Source: Acanthacorydalis orientalis | Taxonomy: Eukaryota; Arthropoda; Insecta; Megaloptera; Corydalidae | Assembly (NCBI GenBank): GCA_034766995.1 | Contig: CM068323.1 | Location: 1,809,588-1,873,587, forward strand | Reading direction: 5' to 3' | DNA length: 64,000 nt | In this document: positions 46,368 through 57,607 of the stretch, one piece after another | Numbering within the stretch: the stretch's first letter is position 1 | How the letters are laid out: each line of letters opens with the position of its first letter | The notes under the pieces: model-generated | Databases searched by the model: none | Told to the model about the DNA's origin: nothing | The model's input: only the letters and a program-made list of their open reading frames with translations | Translations under genes and position numbers: made by a program

Positions 46368-49300
46368 TCAATTACAATCATTGTATGGAATTAATTTAGT
46401 CATATGAAATAAATTTGATTCTATCCTCTTATGTCCTGTATCTATTTTAAAAATCACATTCGATATTCTATCTAAGACTTTAAATGGGCCAATTTTTAAT
46501 TCTTCTGTCTTCCTTCTATTCAATTTATTACCGTTTTCTATATATACAAGATCACCTATTTTTAAATCATATTCTTTTCTATTTTTGTCAAATATTTTTT
46601 TATTATAATTGTGGGATTTTACTGAATTTTCAAATGCTATTTGTCTATCTTTTTGTAAATCCTCTTTAGTTTTTGTCTGTCGTAATTCCTCTGGTAGTAT
46701 GTTGATATTTTTTCCTTCCAGCAAATATTTTGGTGTAAATGTTGTCACTGTATGTTCAGTTTCGTTGTAAATTTTTGTGCATTCATGAGCTATAGTAGTC
46801 CAAGCTCTTTTATTATTTTCTTCATTTATTCTGCAACGAATTTTATTTATAAGAGTTTGGTTTAGTCTTTCATTTAGACCGTTTGAGAAAGGTGCATTAA
46901 CTGCTGTGAATACGATTGGTATATTTTGTTGACATAGAAATTGCTTAAAATCTTTCGAGTTTATTCCAGGGTATTGATCTGATAAAATCATCCCTATCAC
47001 TTCGTCTTGCGGTAGTTGTCTAATTAGCTTAATGATGTCGTTAGCAGATTGGGTTTTTGATGTGACAATGTATGCATACCTTGTGAAATGATCCACTAAC
47101 AGGTGAAGATATTTCTTTGTAGAGCGTATACCTCCAAAACCTCCAATTGTGTCTATTGATATGATTTCAAAAGGACGTGTTGCTGGGCCCAGATGTGACA
47201 TTAATCCGATTTTAAATTTTTTTCTTGATTTGTTTTTAATACAGATTTCACAACTGTTACATATTTTTTTAATATTGTATGTTAGATTTTTGGCTGTATA
47301 ATATGGTTTGATCTTATTTTCCATTTGTTTTATTCCTAAATGACAATAGTGGTCATGAACATCTTTGATAAGTTTTATACTAAAATCTTCAGATAATAAA
47401 ATTTTGTCTTTTCCTCGAATTTTTTTGTAGTATATCTCGATTTTCTTTAATACTTTTTCTTTATTATTTTGTATATTTTTATTATTAGATTGATCTATTT
47501 TTATTTCTTCTAATTTTATTAGATTTACTGTTTTAATATAATTTTCTTCGTGTATGCTTGGTTCTAACACTGGGTTTCTGCTCAATGCGTCTGCTTCTAC
47601 ATTCTGTTTTCCAGGTGAATAAATTATTTTAAAATCATATTGTGATAAATCGTACGTTAAATCGCCTAATTCTTCGTCTGTCCTAGCCTTTATATTTAAT
47701 TTTTCTAACGGTTTGTGATCTGAAAAAACCGTAAATGATTTGTCAGCCAGCCAGTGATGCCAATATTTTACCGTCTCTCTAATTGCTAAGCATTCCAAGT
47801 AAATAGCCTTTTTCTTTTTTTGATTTTCATTTAATTTTCTGGAAAAATATGCCACTGGTTTTTCTTCTCCATTTTCTTGCGTTTGTTTGAGGACGGCTCC
47901 AATCCCTTGTAGACTAGCATCAGTATATATTTGTATTGGTAGATTAGGATCAAAAATCGCCAGTATAGGTCTTGAACATAGTGAATTTTTCATTTTTTCA
48001 AACGTCGTCTGACATTGATAATCCCAAACAAATTTTTGATTTTTTCTAAGTAAATTGTATAAGGGGTCCAGTGTTACTGAGAAATTGGGTATGTATTTGT
48101 TATAAAAGTTAATTTTTCCAATAAATTGTCTAACCTGTTTTTGAGTTGTTGGCGTTGGGAAATCTTTAATTGCTATTAAATTATCCTTTAAAGGAGTGAC
48201 AGAATCGTGCTCTATAATATGGCCTAGGTATTTAACTGAGCTTTGTGCAAAGTTACATTTTGATAATTTCAATCTGAATCCCTCCTGTGATGTTGCATCT
48301 AGTAATTGCTTTAAATGACTGATGTGTTCTTCAAATGATTTAGAAAAAATTAATATGTCGTCTATGTAATTTACTGCAAATCCGTCTAGTTTATATTTTT
48401 TTATAATACTGCTTAAAATTCTTTGGAAGATTGCAGGTGATGTTTTCAAACCAAAAGGTAAGCATGTCCATTGATAGTGTCCATCCTGCGTCACAAAGGC
48501 TGTTTTGCGTCTATCCTCAATCCGGAGTGGTATCGACCAGAATGCTGAATTTATGTCAAGCGTGGTAAAATACCTACATCCTCTTGTTTTCACCATGAGA
48601 TCTTCAATCAAGGGAAATGGTTGTGATTGTGGAATTACTATTCTATTCAGATCACGGAAATCTACACACAATCTTGATCTTCTCCCATCATCTCTTTTGT
48701 ATGCTAAAGTTACTGGGGCAGCAAAGGCACTGTAGGAGTCTTCAATTAAATTTTTCTCTAATAATTTTGCTATCTGTAATTCTATTTCTTTTTTGTCTTC
48801 GATTGTGCACCTATATGGCCTTTTGCAGCAATATTTATCAATTATTAGGTCTATGCGAGCTTCATAATCTTTTACAGTACCCACATCATACTTATCTTTT
48901 GCAAAAATGTGTTTATATTCTTCTATTAATAGATCAATTTTATTTTTTTGTATTAAATTTAGGTGATTCACTTCGATATTAAAATCTTGTGATCTCACAT
49001 GTTCATTGAAATTTATCTCAATTTTTTTGCTTAGTGTAATGTTTTTGCTTATATTATGTTCCCTTAGCATTTTATTTATTTTATTATTTTTAATTTTATT
49101 ATCGCTTTGGAGCATTTTACCTGTACAATCAGGAATTTTTTTAATTTTTAAATAATCATCGTGTGATTTTACTTGACTTATTTCTAATTTTTCATCCTGC
49201 TTTAACCGAAATTGTTCTACGCAGTCTAATCCGATTAAAAAATCGTGATCAAAGTTTTTCTCGTCTATTACAAATACATGCATCATTTTTGTTGCATCAA

Positions 49301-49507
49301 ACATTTTTATTTTTAATGATACTATACCTAAAGTTTCTCTTACACCATTGATCGTCTTTATATTTCCATGATGATTGATTGGTCTATTCTCCCAGTGTAA
49401 CAATTTTGAATTTATTATTGATATGTTTGCTCCAGGATCATAAACTCCTTGTATTTTCAATTCATCATTTATTGTTATTGGTATTTTGATCAATGGTGGC
49501 AGCGTTA
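46368..49507 (-). CDS. gypsy 2 Pol polyprotein (PR-RT-RH-IN)
   Basis: An intact frame of over 1,040 codons without its own ATG (first codon after the shift is CTA at 49,507), consistent with expression by -1 frameshifting from gag. Near the N-terminus a retropepsin motif reads VYDPGANISII, with Pro where DTG or DSG is usual; FLIGLDCVEQF follows. The RT carries RLCVDFRDLNRIVIP, LPFGLKTSPAIFQ and the catalytic YIDDILIFS near residue 380. RNase H shows IYTDASLQGIGAVL, SDHKPLEKL and EADALSRNP. Integrase has an HHCC module (DHYCHLGIKQ ... CNSCEICIKNK) and a DDE core: ISIDTIGGFGG, MILSDQYPGINS and SNGLNERLNQTL. It makes and integrates the element's DNA copy in virus-like particles. All key residues except the protease Pro look normal. 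Confidence 0.96.
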
Positions 49508-49514
49508 GTTTTTT
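49505..49514 (-). promoter_or_regulatory. Probable -1 frameshift site (A AAA AAC)
   Basis: On the minus strand the gag frame reads CCA AAA AAC TAA. The heptamer A AAA AAC is a canonical -1 slippery sequence and is followed at once by the gag stop. A -1 slip places ribosomes in exactly the pol frame, which has no upstream ATG. I did not establish a downstream stimulatory structure. Confidence 0.85.
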
Positions 49515-50626
49515 GGATCTATATTCAGAAATTCTGTCTCAATCAAATTATTACATATTTCATGAGCAGGTTTCTGTTTATCTTCTTGTTTATTTTGAAA
49601 CCAGCATGACGATTCGGGATGGAACCGAATACCTTTGTTTTCTTTTTTACATATTGAACATGGTGATTTGTTATCTCTGGTATTATTTTTAACAGTTGTA
49701 TTATTTTCATATTTTCCTTTTGGGCTTGTTTTCTTGATTAAATGTTCTAAACCTCTGACGTCGTTAAACAAATCATTTGTTGTTTTCAATTTTTCTCTAT
49801 CTATTTTATCTGCTATATAATTTGGTAAACCTGTTACGATGAGGTTAATGAGTGTTTGTGTGTCTATTGATTTATTTATTTCTAGCAATAACCGTTCTTT
49901 CTTTAAGGCATATTCCAATATTAAACCTTGTTTATATCTGTAATTAAATGCATATCTGATTGATGACCATCCTTTATTCGAAAATGTTTCATACAAGCTA
50001 TTTTTCCAGACACTCCATTCAGAATTTATTGAGTTTTTTATCAACATAGAATTATACCAATCCATAGCAGATTCTTCCATAAATAATCTTAACATTTCAA
50101 TTTTATCTGTATCTGTAGTTACATTTAGTCTAGTACATTCACTTTCAAAATTATTTAACCACTGATGAACGTTTGTGATTTTTTCTGAAAATTTATCCAA
50201 TACGAACTTATCTAGTAATTTCAACTTATTTTTATTTTGCTGTCTGACTTCGTTCTCATTTATTTTTAGAGATTCAATTAATTTTAATAAATTTTCTTCT
50301 GTAGTTGTGTTTTCTTTTCTCTCTTCAATTTTTTCCAACAAAAATCCTTCAAATTGAATATTACCCTCATCAATGTAGATTTTTTTTAATTCATTTGTTA
50401 AAGTAATCCAGACTTCTCTTCTCTCGTGTCTTCTTTTTAATGATGTCTTTACTTTTTGAACAATTTCGCACTTTAGAATCTCTTTATGTAAACTCAAAGG
50501 TTGCAGCTCTTCAGGTAATATATAAGTCTGGTTAGTTGGAGTAGAGATTGAGGTTATGGCGTATATGCTTGACTTGACATCGTCTGGTTTTGCAATTATC
50601 ATAAAGTTAAAACATAGCTTATCCAT
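49505..50626 (-). CDS. gypsy 2 Gag protein
   Basis: An intact 373-residue frame starting at the ATG at 50,626 (MDKLCFNFMIIAKPDD). The central part resembles a Ty3/gypsy capsid: WLNNFESECTRLNV, then MEESAMDWYNSML, then WSVWKNSLYETFSNKGW. Near the C-terminus a zinc-knuckle-like CSICKKENKGIRFHPESSCW (CX2CX9HX4C) should bind the RNA genome. It ends at TAA right after the slippery site. It begins only 31 nt from the 5' LTR. Function: capsid assembly and RNA packaging in the cytoplasm. Confidence 0.94.
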   Translation of the reverse strand: MDKLCFNFMIIAKPDDVKSSIYAITSISTPTNQTYILPEELQPLSLHKEILKCEIVQKVKTSLKRRHERREVWITLTNELKKIYIDEGNIQFEGFLLEKIEERKENTTTEENLLKLIESLKINENEVRQQNKNKLKLLDKFVLDKFSEKITNVHQWLNNFESECTRLNVTTDTDKIEMLRLFMEESAMDWYNSMLIKNSINSEWSVWKNSLYETFSNKGWSSIRYAFNYRYKQGLILEYALKKERLLLEINKSIDTQTLINLIVTGLPNYIADKIDREKLKTTNDLFNDVRGLEHLIKKTSPKGKYENNTTVKNNTRDNKSPCSICKKENKGIRFHPESSCWFQNKQEDKQKPAHEICNNLIETEFLNIDPKN

Positions 50627-50657
50627 TGTGGTTTTGTATAACTGATAAATGTCGTTT

Positions 50658-51031
50658 TATAATGTGTTTATTAATCTTTTATTATATTACTTATATTGTT
50701 GATGAAATAATAACTAAACTGTGTTTCACTGTAAAACAAGATTTTTATTATTTACATATTTACACATAGAAATTATAGTTTATCTATAATAAATGCTCAC
50801 CTGTAAAACAAGAAACGACATTAAAAGCTATTATTTCACAATGATTTATTTTAAACAATTACTATTTGGTCAAACGATTGTTATTGATTAATTATCATGC
50901 TCCGCGTGGCTTTTCTATCTCTTTCCATCTCTCATCAGCTGTCGCGGTCAGTCGTCTTGTTCTACACAGGCATGCGCAGTATTCATATAGCATGAAAATA
51001 GATTTTAAAAGGGATACGATAAATCGTATTA

Positions 51032-51040
<9 letters not shown>
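50658..51040 (-). repeat. 5' LTR of gypsy element 2
   Basis: Identical to 45,951-46,333 by eye. On the minus strand it should carry the promoter and polyadenylation signal. The following 31-nt leader to the gag ATG contains no TGG apart from the one overlapping that ATG, so no standard tRNA primer-binding site is evident. Confidence 0.96.

Positions 51041-51072
<32 letters not shown>
51041..51072. repeat. (TA)n tract
   Basis: The TA run on the far side of gypsy element 2. It is the other half of the target microsatellite. Confidence 0.9.
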
Positions 51073-51075
<3 letters not shown>

Positions 51076-51663
51076 CTAGTTAAAATCACGTGACTAAATG
51101 ACAATTGATAGAAACTACGCTCATAATATCAGTTCAATGTAAATTACAGTCCATATTCAAAATTTTTGAATTACTTCAGTTGGACTGACAGTCAGCCATT
51201 TCGACGCACACATTGTCATTTTGCATATACATTATCATTTACCCTCAACAACATCCCTATAACAACACCTGAATGTTAGTTTTAGATGTTGGTGTGGTGT
51301 AATCTACTATAGTCAAGAGCATTTTTTTCCATGCTAACCAACCACCCACTTGTTTCGTTGGCCAGTCGTACAGGTTAAGCATTGTCAGCCAGCCGTTGGG
51401 CTCCTTGTCCGATCATAGAACGAAACGAATTATCCGCCTGCTGTTCGGCATCGAAGCGAATTGAACAAGCTTACTCGTTTCTGACCTGCTGTTTAGCTTG
51501 CGAGACAGCCGTACAAATAAATAACACATTAGAGAAGGGAAACTTGTCAGCAGGTAGAAAATATGTATAACGCGTCGTCGCCGGCGCACGCTCAACTGGT
51601 AGTTTGCCTTTTGTAATTGTTAATTTTTTACTGTAGACTTTTTTAATAATAGTTCTGCTTTAT
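51073..51663. other. No feature recognised
   Basis: Mixed-composition sequence. Short frames at 51,382-51,595 on both strands show no family resemblance. Confidence 0.45.
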
Positions 51664-51665
51664 AT

Positions 51666-51742
<77 letters not shown>
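51664..51742. repeat. (TA)n microsatellite
   Basis: A TA tract ending at the left TIR of the Tc1-like element. Confidence 0.95.
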
Positions 51743-51743
<1 letters not shown>

Positions 51744-52269
51744 TGAATGAAAAAGTATTGGCACAGTTAACATTTTTGTAATTAAAAGGGTCTGATTAAA
51801 AAAATTGTACATATTTTGGAACAAATTTGTATATTTCATATTTATTAATATATTATTTATTTAATAATATCAAAATAATAACAAGAACTTATTAGAATTG
51901 CAAAAAATAGCATTAATTAAAATAGTATTTTTTTTCGCGAAAAAATTATTCGCACACTTATTAGTAAATTGAATTACATTAATAAGTGTTTTCTGAAAAT
52001 TTGAAATTAAAAAAATGTCCGTAAACCGTTTCACCTTATCGCCACTTTCAATCTATTTGGCATCGAAATTTCCCTTAATTGAGATTTACTAATTATATTA
52101 GTTTTACCCATATTTATTGTCATTGATAATAGGTAAAATGAAATTATATTCTACGGTAATTCTTTTATTATAAATTTAATATATAATTTTCTTCATTTTG
52201 TATAACTATATCGTGACGTTCGACCAATTTTTGTATTCCGTTTTTGTAAAATTCTGATAATTTTCACCT

Positions 52270-53255
52270 GGAGAATGATACTAAAAAGGAATTCACTCAT
52301 TCGTGTGTTTAGCATTTTTTTGATCGAGACTATTTTGCAAAGACTGTGTTACAGTCGGAAATCAGAAGAGACAAAGTCTTGAGAATAAGGCGGGTATGGA
52401 AGCATTTCTCAATTCTGGTCAGAAATTTTTTTGCGTTATGCACGCTTTGTGTGGCCATGCATTCATGCTGCATACTATGCTAACTCTTCCGGATAATTAG
52501 GTCGTTTTTCTTATATTGCCTGATTTAATTTGTCAAGCTGTTGAGAATACCTATCTGCAGTCACAGTTTCTCCGAATTTTAAAATTTTATAATAAACTAT
52601 TCCGCGAAAATCACACCAGACACAATATATTTTTCTTATTGGTAAAACTTGGTTTTTCGATCGTTTAAGTAGTTTGTCCAGGTTTGTCAAAGTTCACCCA
52701 AGTTGTTTCCGTTTATTATTACTGTACAATATCCACTTTTCGTCCTCTGTTATCAAATGAAGCAAAAAAGGGTTCCTGAACTTGACGAGAATTCAACGAA
52801 ACGCACGCACCGCATCCTGTTCTCGCGCTAATCCGCAGTCAGCTCATGCAGCACCCACGCAGCGAGTATGTTTACTTTCCCAATACGATGAAGTCCTCTA
52901 GTTACAGAATTTTCGACGAATTCATCTTTACTGCTATCTCACGCGTTATTAAACGTAGATTATTTTCGAGTATCGCTTTTAATTGTTCATCGTCAAACAA
53001 AAAATGGCGACCATTTTTTTTATTTTTCAAATCAAAATCTCCCTCACGAAAGTTTTTAAACTACCAAAAATATGTGCGAATGTTTATTGCATAATCCCAG
53101 TATAATTTACAAATCTTTTCAGTAATTGTTTTTGCGTCCTTTCCTTTACAGAAATAGTAAAGAATAATGTGATGAATATGCTCTGAATCGTTACACATAT
53201 TTGAAAGGTGAAATATAAAAAAAATGTGCTTTTCTTGGAAGAAGCACATTCATAT
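52270..53255 (-). pseudogene. Mariner transposase relic nested in the Tc1-like element
   Basis: From 53,249 downward the minus strand reads NDSEHIHHIILYYFCKGKDA followed by KTITEKICKLYWDYA. This corresponds to the N-terminal helix-turn-helix of SETMAR-like mariners. Further frames give GKVNILAAWVLHELT near 52,850, LITEDEKWILYSNNKRK near 52,740 (first catalytic region; usually ITGDEKW), VWCDFRGIVYY near 52,610, RYSQQLDKLNQAI near 52,540 and a PPYSQDF-like trace near 52,400. Stops and frameshifts abound. I could not identify this mariner's own TIRs. Confidence 0.82.
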
Positions 53256-53279
53256 GTTAGCTCCGGAGCGTCTGCAAGG

Positions 53280-54200
53280 GAATAGAATCCATTTTGTAAT
53301 TTTTTCTCTTAAAATATTAAAGTTACTAAGTCAACAGCGATGAAATATAAATCGCTGACATCAAATACGGGCCAATCTCTTATTATGTTTTCTGATCTTC
53401 CTATCCAGTATATCTAAATCAAGATATTGTGATGGTGTGTTAATGGTATTGGGGGGAGGATGTTATACAAAATCCATTCCTTGACTACGAGAGATGTCTG
53501 CTTGAAGTCATTGTCATGTTGAAAGTAGAAGTCACTTTCAAGAGCTAGCTTTTCATCACTATTTTTGGGTTATTTTTCAAAATATTCTACATAAACCATC
53601 TTATCCATTATCCCATCAAACGAAAACAAGCTTTCCCACATCGGATGCTTCCATGCAACCACACACCATCACTGCTACATCCTCATGTTTCACAGTCGCT
53701 AACAAATTTTCTATGTTCAATTCTGTATTAGGTTTTCCCGAGACATATATATATATATATTCGACCATCGGAGCGAATAATGTTAAATTTACTTTCATCA
53801 GAAAAGATTAATTTTCAGCAAATCCATATTTTTGTTCTGGTGGTCTTTTGCAAAATTAATTCTTTTACCCTTATTGATTTTACTTATATAGGGTTTTTTT
53901 TTTACTAAGTACTCAAACATTATAACCGGTAGTATACAATATATTTTTCACGGTTCTGTGTGTAACAGTTTTATCAAAATCTTTTTTTAACTCTGCTACT
54001 ACTTCTGATGAAGTAATTTTTAAATCTATTTTTAATTCTTTTCATAACATGCCGTTCTTCTTTATTCGAAAGTTTTCCTGGAAATCCAATTCTTGTTTGA
54101 TTTTCTAGGTTTTTCTTGCCTTTAAATCGATTAATTACACTTCGAACTCTAGTTTTTTTTTAAACAAGACTTAGTTTAGCTGACAATGTCTATAGATCTC
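53280..54200 (-). pseudogene. Tc1-type transposase, broken
   Basis: On the minus strand an HTH-proximal segment at about 54,170-54,050 reads RSVINRFKGKKNLENQTRIG. At 53,798-53,616 a frame gives MKVNLTLFAPMVE, GKPNTELNIENLLATVKHED and CGCMEASDVGKLVFV. These match the Tc1 blocks 'ESKFNLFG.DG..YVWRKPN', 'TVKHGGG' and 'WGCMSASGVGKLVFI'. At about 53,540-53,500 FYFQHDNDFKQTS corresponds to the second catalytic Asp block. The C-terminal Glu block is not clear. Several stops interrupt the gene. Confidence 0.84.
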
Positions 54201-54816
54201 ACTAATCATATGGTTGATCTGTCGTTCTTGGGAATTAGATCCTTTTAAGACTAGACTTTAACATTTGTTATCTAACATTATGTGGTTATGTTATCTTTAG
54301 AACTGTAAATTACCTCGTATTTATTATTTTCCTAATGAAACTGTATGATTTCCATTTTACATGCAATCCAAAATAATTTTTCGTTCAGATAAGATAGTTT
54401 CTTTAATTTTTTGACCTATGGTTTAATTTTATTCCCAATTTACTATACAATTTGAAAAAAAAATGTCTTACCACAGTTTCAATACAGCACAAATAATGAT
54501 TTACCGATATTTTCCCTACTTATAACAGTAATTACAGGGTACATAAATTCATTCCTGTGAAGTTAACACATTAAAAACTATGCTAATAGTTTCTTCGTGG
54601 AAAAAAATAAGTTTAATTTCATATAGTGACTTTTCGTGAAATTTCTATAAAATATTGTTGATATTTTTATGTTATTAAATAAATAATAAAAATAAATAAA
54701 TGTGTACCTAATTTTTCAAAATATTTCCAAATTTTTAGACCATTTTAATTACAAAAAAGTTAACTGTACCAATACTTTTTTTGGACAGTGTACATAAATA
54801 TATGTATATATGTATA

Positions 54817-56118
54817 CACTAACTGAAAAATGTAATGGCACACTTAAGATTTTCAGAAATAAATGCTTTTTCGGTAACAAAAAAATATTTTGAGATTTAC
54901 GTTTATTTATTTATTACAATTTAATAACACTCAAAATATTTAAAATTTTACTTAGATAAATTCAAAATTCTTTATAGAATAAAAGAACTTCTATTTTTAT
55001 GCGAAAGAAAAATTAGTACAACCCTTATTTCTCATCGGCTCTCTTTGCTATGATACTCCATAGCCAATCGTAAAGTTGTTATAAACAGGCGATTCTCGAT
55101 ATTTCATATTATGTTTAATTTCGATAATGTGGTAAATGTGTTTTATAAAATTTGTTAAAAGCTTATTGATTAATTTAAAATATGACAGGAAAAACTGAAC
55201 AAAGCGCAGTGTCTGAAGAAAAATCATATTAGATTTGGATTCGAAAGGGAAATCGATATTTCGTGCTGGGAAAATTGCCAATAAAAATACAGTTACAGTT
55301 TTAAACATAACGAACCGATTTAAAGAAGAGAATTTTTTAGAAAAACATCCAAGAAGTGAGCGCCAAAGATTCCATTCTCATAATGAGCAGAGAGCCGTGA
55401 TAAAAGCGATTAAAAAAATAAGTTCGTCAGATATAGCGGTACAGATAAAATAAAATTTTGAAAAAAATGTTATCTCTGATACGGTACAAAGTTTTCTTCA
55501 TGAAACTTGTTATAATTCTAGACTTCACAGGAAAAATCCACGAGCAAGTAAAGTGAATCGGCGCAAGAGAATGGATTTTGCAAAATGAAGTTGAACAAAA
55601 ATACTTACTTCTGGAATAAGATAATATTTTCAAATAAAAGTAAATTCAATATTTTGCATTGCGAAGGCCGAATATCAGTGCGACAAAAGCCTTAACTGAA
55701 TTAATCAAAAAGAATCGATTACTTACTGTTAAACATGAGGATATCGGACCAGTGTATGGGGTTGTGTGGCGATATTTGATGTTGTGAAACTTGTAATTAA
55801 TGACTGAATAATGGAATAATGGCCGTTGCACATGTAAATGGACACGCAACAAAATATTAAAAAAAAACAATGTAATTATTTTTCAATTCTGCTAATCACT
55901 GTATTGAGTGTGTACGATCAATTTTGTGTGCCATCATTTGATATATTTTTAAGTTATTTTGAATTAACAGCGAATAAATATTAAGTTTGTATTTATTTTT
56001 TATGAAATTGACAGAGTAATTATTTATTTGAAATAAATAAATCTTAAAATAAAATTATTATTCTTAAATACATTTGAATAAATGTATTTTTCTAGTGGCG
56101 TACGTTCAGTTGTCTGTG
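54817..56118 (+). mobile_element. Second Tc1-like element relic
   Basis: It starts CACTAACTGAAAAATGTAAT after a TA and ends near 56,118 with GTTCAGTTGTCTGTG. The two ends are imperfect inverted repeats with the shared pattern CA..AACTGAA..GTA..GCCA. Its transposase reads on the plus strand. At 1.3 kb the length is close to a full-size Tc1-type element, but the coding region is decayed. Confidence 0.65.
55200..55870 (+). pseudogene. Tc1-type transposase, broken
   Basis: At 55,235-55,453 the frame reads GKIANKNTVTVLNITNRFKE, KHPRSERQRFHSHNEQRAVI and KKISSSDIAVQIK, resembling the paired-HTH region of Tc1 transposases. Then FLHETCYNSRLHRKNPRASK and NRRKRMDFAK match the 'L...G...R...KKP.LS..N...R..FA' block. 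A later trace near 55,760 reads VWGCVAIFDVVKLV, cognate to 'VWGC.S..GVG.LV'. The catalytic residues cannot be placed. Confidence 0.72.
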
Positions 56119-56419
56119 ACTATAAATACAAAAATTATTCAAGATTTTTATTGTTAGTTCTGAGTGTACAAAGACTTTTTGTCTAGCAGTACATCTAGAA
56201 AAGGAAACGTAGGCAATGGGATCATTTTCAGTGAATGTTTATATACCGTTACGTCAACAGATTGTGTTGTCGTTGTCCAATAGCACTGGTTGAAAAAAGA
56301 AAGCCATCAGGCATTCGACGATTTCGTCATTATCGGTACGCATCGATGTCCACTTGTGCGCTGCCAGCAATTTTATCCTCTCTTGTATCCAGGCACAATT
56401 AGTATTACTTTACGTTTAG
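56119..56419. other. No feature recognised
   Basis: Mixed sequence just upstream of the LINE fragment. It may belong to the same LINE, but I see no RT motif. Confidence 0.4.
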
Positions 56420-56701
56420 TGGTTGGTACAAGTGGCCTCCCAGGTGTTCCAAAACCGGGTCATACGCCTCATCACCGATGCGCATTTCCTGGTGAGGAAC
56501 ACCACTCTTCACCGGGACCTCCGCCTCCCTACTATCGACGAGTTTGTCCGCCGACAGGCTAGCCGGTTGTACGGGCGGGCGAAGTCCAGCGACAACACCC
56601 TAGTCCGAGGACTGGGAACCAACGACCTCGTCGCCGAGCACTGCAGATATCAGCGGCCTAGCTTGCTGGTGGTGCAGCGCAAGGTGGACGACGGTCCGTG
56701 A
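56420..56701 (+). pseudogene. Jockey-like LINE, RT C-terminal end
   Basis: The frame reads QVFQNRVIRLITDAHFLVRN, TTLHRDLRLPTIDEFVRRQA and LYGRAKSSDNTLVRGLG. This is the conserved C-terminal tail of Jockey-clade ORF2 (pattern 'IQN..LR.IT.AP..VRN..LH.DL..PT..E'). The reverse transcriptase core is absent, fitting 5' truncation, the usual fate of LINE insertions. It differs from the relic at 43.9-45.6 kb and is GC-richer. Confidence 0.85.
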
Positions 56702-57607
56702 CCTGGCGTCAGTCCTCCCCCCGATGTCCAGTAAGAGGTCGGCCTTCACTGGTCGACCTGGAGCTCCGCTGGCCCAACAACAAGAGACGACCCCTTGGAG
56801 GGGGAAGAAATGCTCCTGAAACACGAGAGTTCCCGTACCCAGCTACGATCCATGAATTACGAGAGACTCGAGCCGTGAGCGCACAACGCTCGGTGCTCAA
56901 CAAGCATGGGCCCCTCAGGCCCTCGCTGCAGACGATGTGACAAGTGGCCTGTACAGTATGTATCAGTGTATCATAGCAAAGAACAGTTCTCTTGGTTTTG
57001 CTCTCTTGTGTACTGTTGAAGTAATGTTCTGAATTTTTTTCCGTTAATTAGTGTATTTTTTTTAGTGAATTGTATTGAATTTAATGGCCGATTGCAAAAT
57101 TATTTAATTTATTTTTGTCACTTTTCAATTTCGTGATCGTTTTCGAACTTCTGTATATTTTTTACTTTTTGAAAAAGTTTTATTCAAAGTTTACTTTCAC
57201 GTCCAGTGATTTCTTTGCGGTTTGCGTGTCTAGTGCCGTCCTGTGACAGTGATTATATTTATGTGCAATTTTTTTTACGGACATGAATACAAAATAAATT
57301 GATGATATCTTAGAAATTTCAACAGTACGCGCATAAAAGAGAACATGGAAAGTGATCGTTTGGACTGACTGAATTAATAAATAAAATAAAAATAAATTTT
57401 ATTGATAATATAATTGAATTAATGACTATTTATTTGTATTTATATATAAAATGTGCTGTGAATCGGATTATATGTCTGTGTACGTTTTACAAACACCAAT
57501 ACAAGATAGATGAACAGTTCCTAATTTGTCGGTTGTATTAGAAATTTCAACAGTACGTGTACAAAAGGGTAAGTCGTCCTTTAATAAAATGTATCATGTA
57601 ATGTTGT
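56702..57607. other. Possible LINE 3' UTR, then AT-rich DNA
   Basis: To about 56,940 the sequence is GC-rich and may be the 3' UTR of the LINE fragment. The rest is AT-rich with no motif. A pattern AGAAATTTCAACAGTACG recurs at about 57,312 and 57,539, a local repeat of unknown meaning. Confidence 0.45.

Larger units (their letters stand above)
45951..51040 (-). mobile_element. Young, apparently intact Ty3/gypsy retrotransposon
   Basis: A 5,090-bp element on the minus strand with two 383-bp direct LTRs that I find identical base for base. It has open gag and pol frames and a polypurine tract next to the 3' LTR. It is inserted in a (TA)n tract. There is no env frame. TA-rich target preference is known for the 17.6/297 group of gypsy elements. 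Identical LTRs imply very recent insertion. Neighbouring elements are all decayed, so this is the only element here likely to be active or recently active. Confidence 0.97.
51743..54790 (-). mobile_element. Tc1-like element containing a second transposon
   Basis: The left end (from 51,743) and the right end (to 54,790) are inverted repeats of about 50 bp. They share AAAAAGTATTGG.ACAGTTAAC followed by TTTTTGTAATTAAAA. TA lies on both sides (51,741-51,742 and 54,791-54,792). The 3.05-kb length is about twice that of a simple Tc1 element. A mariner transposase relic occupies the lower half, indicating nesting. Both transposases read on the minus strand. Confidence 0.82.

Noticed and set aside
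46484..49351. Plus-strand frames opposite gypsy 2 pol
   Set aside because: They are antisense shadows of the intact minus-strand polyprotein.
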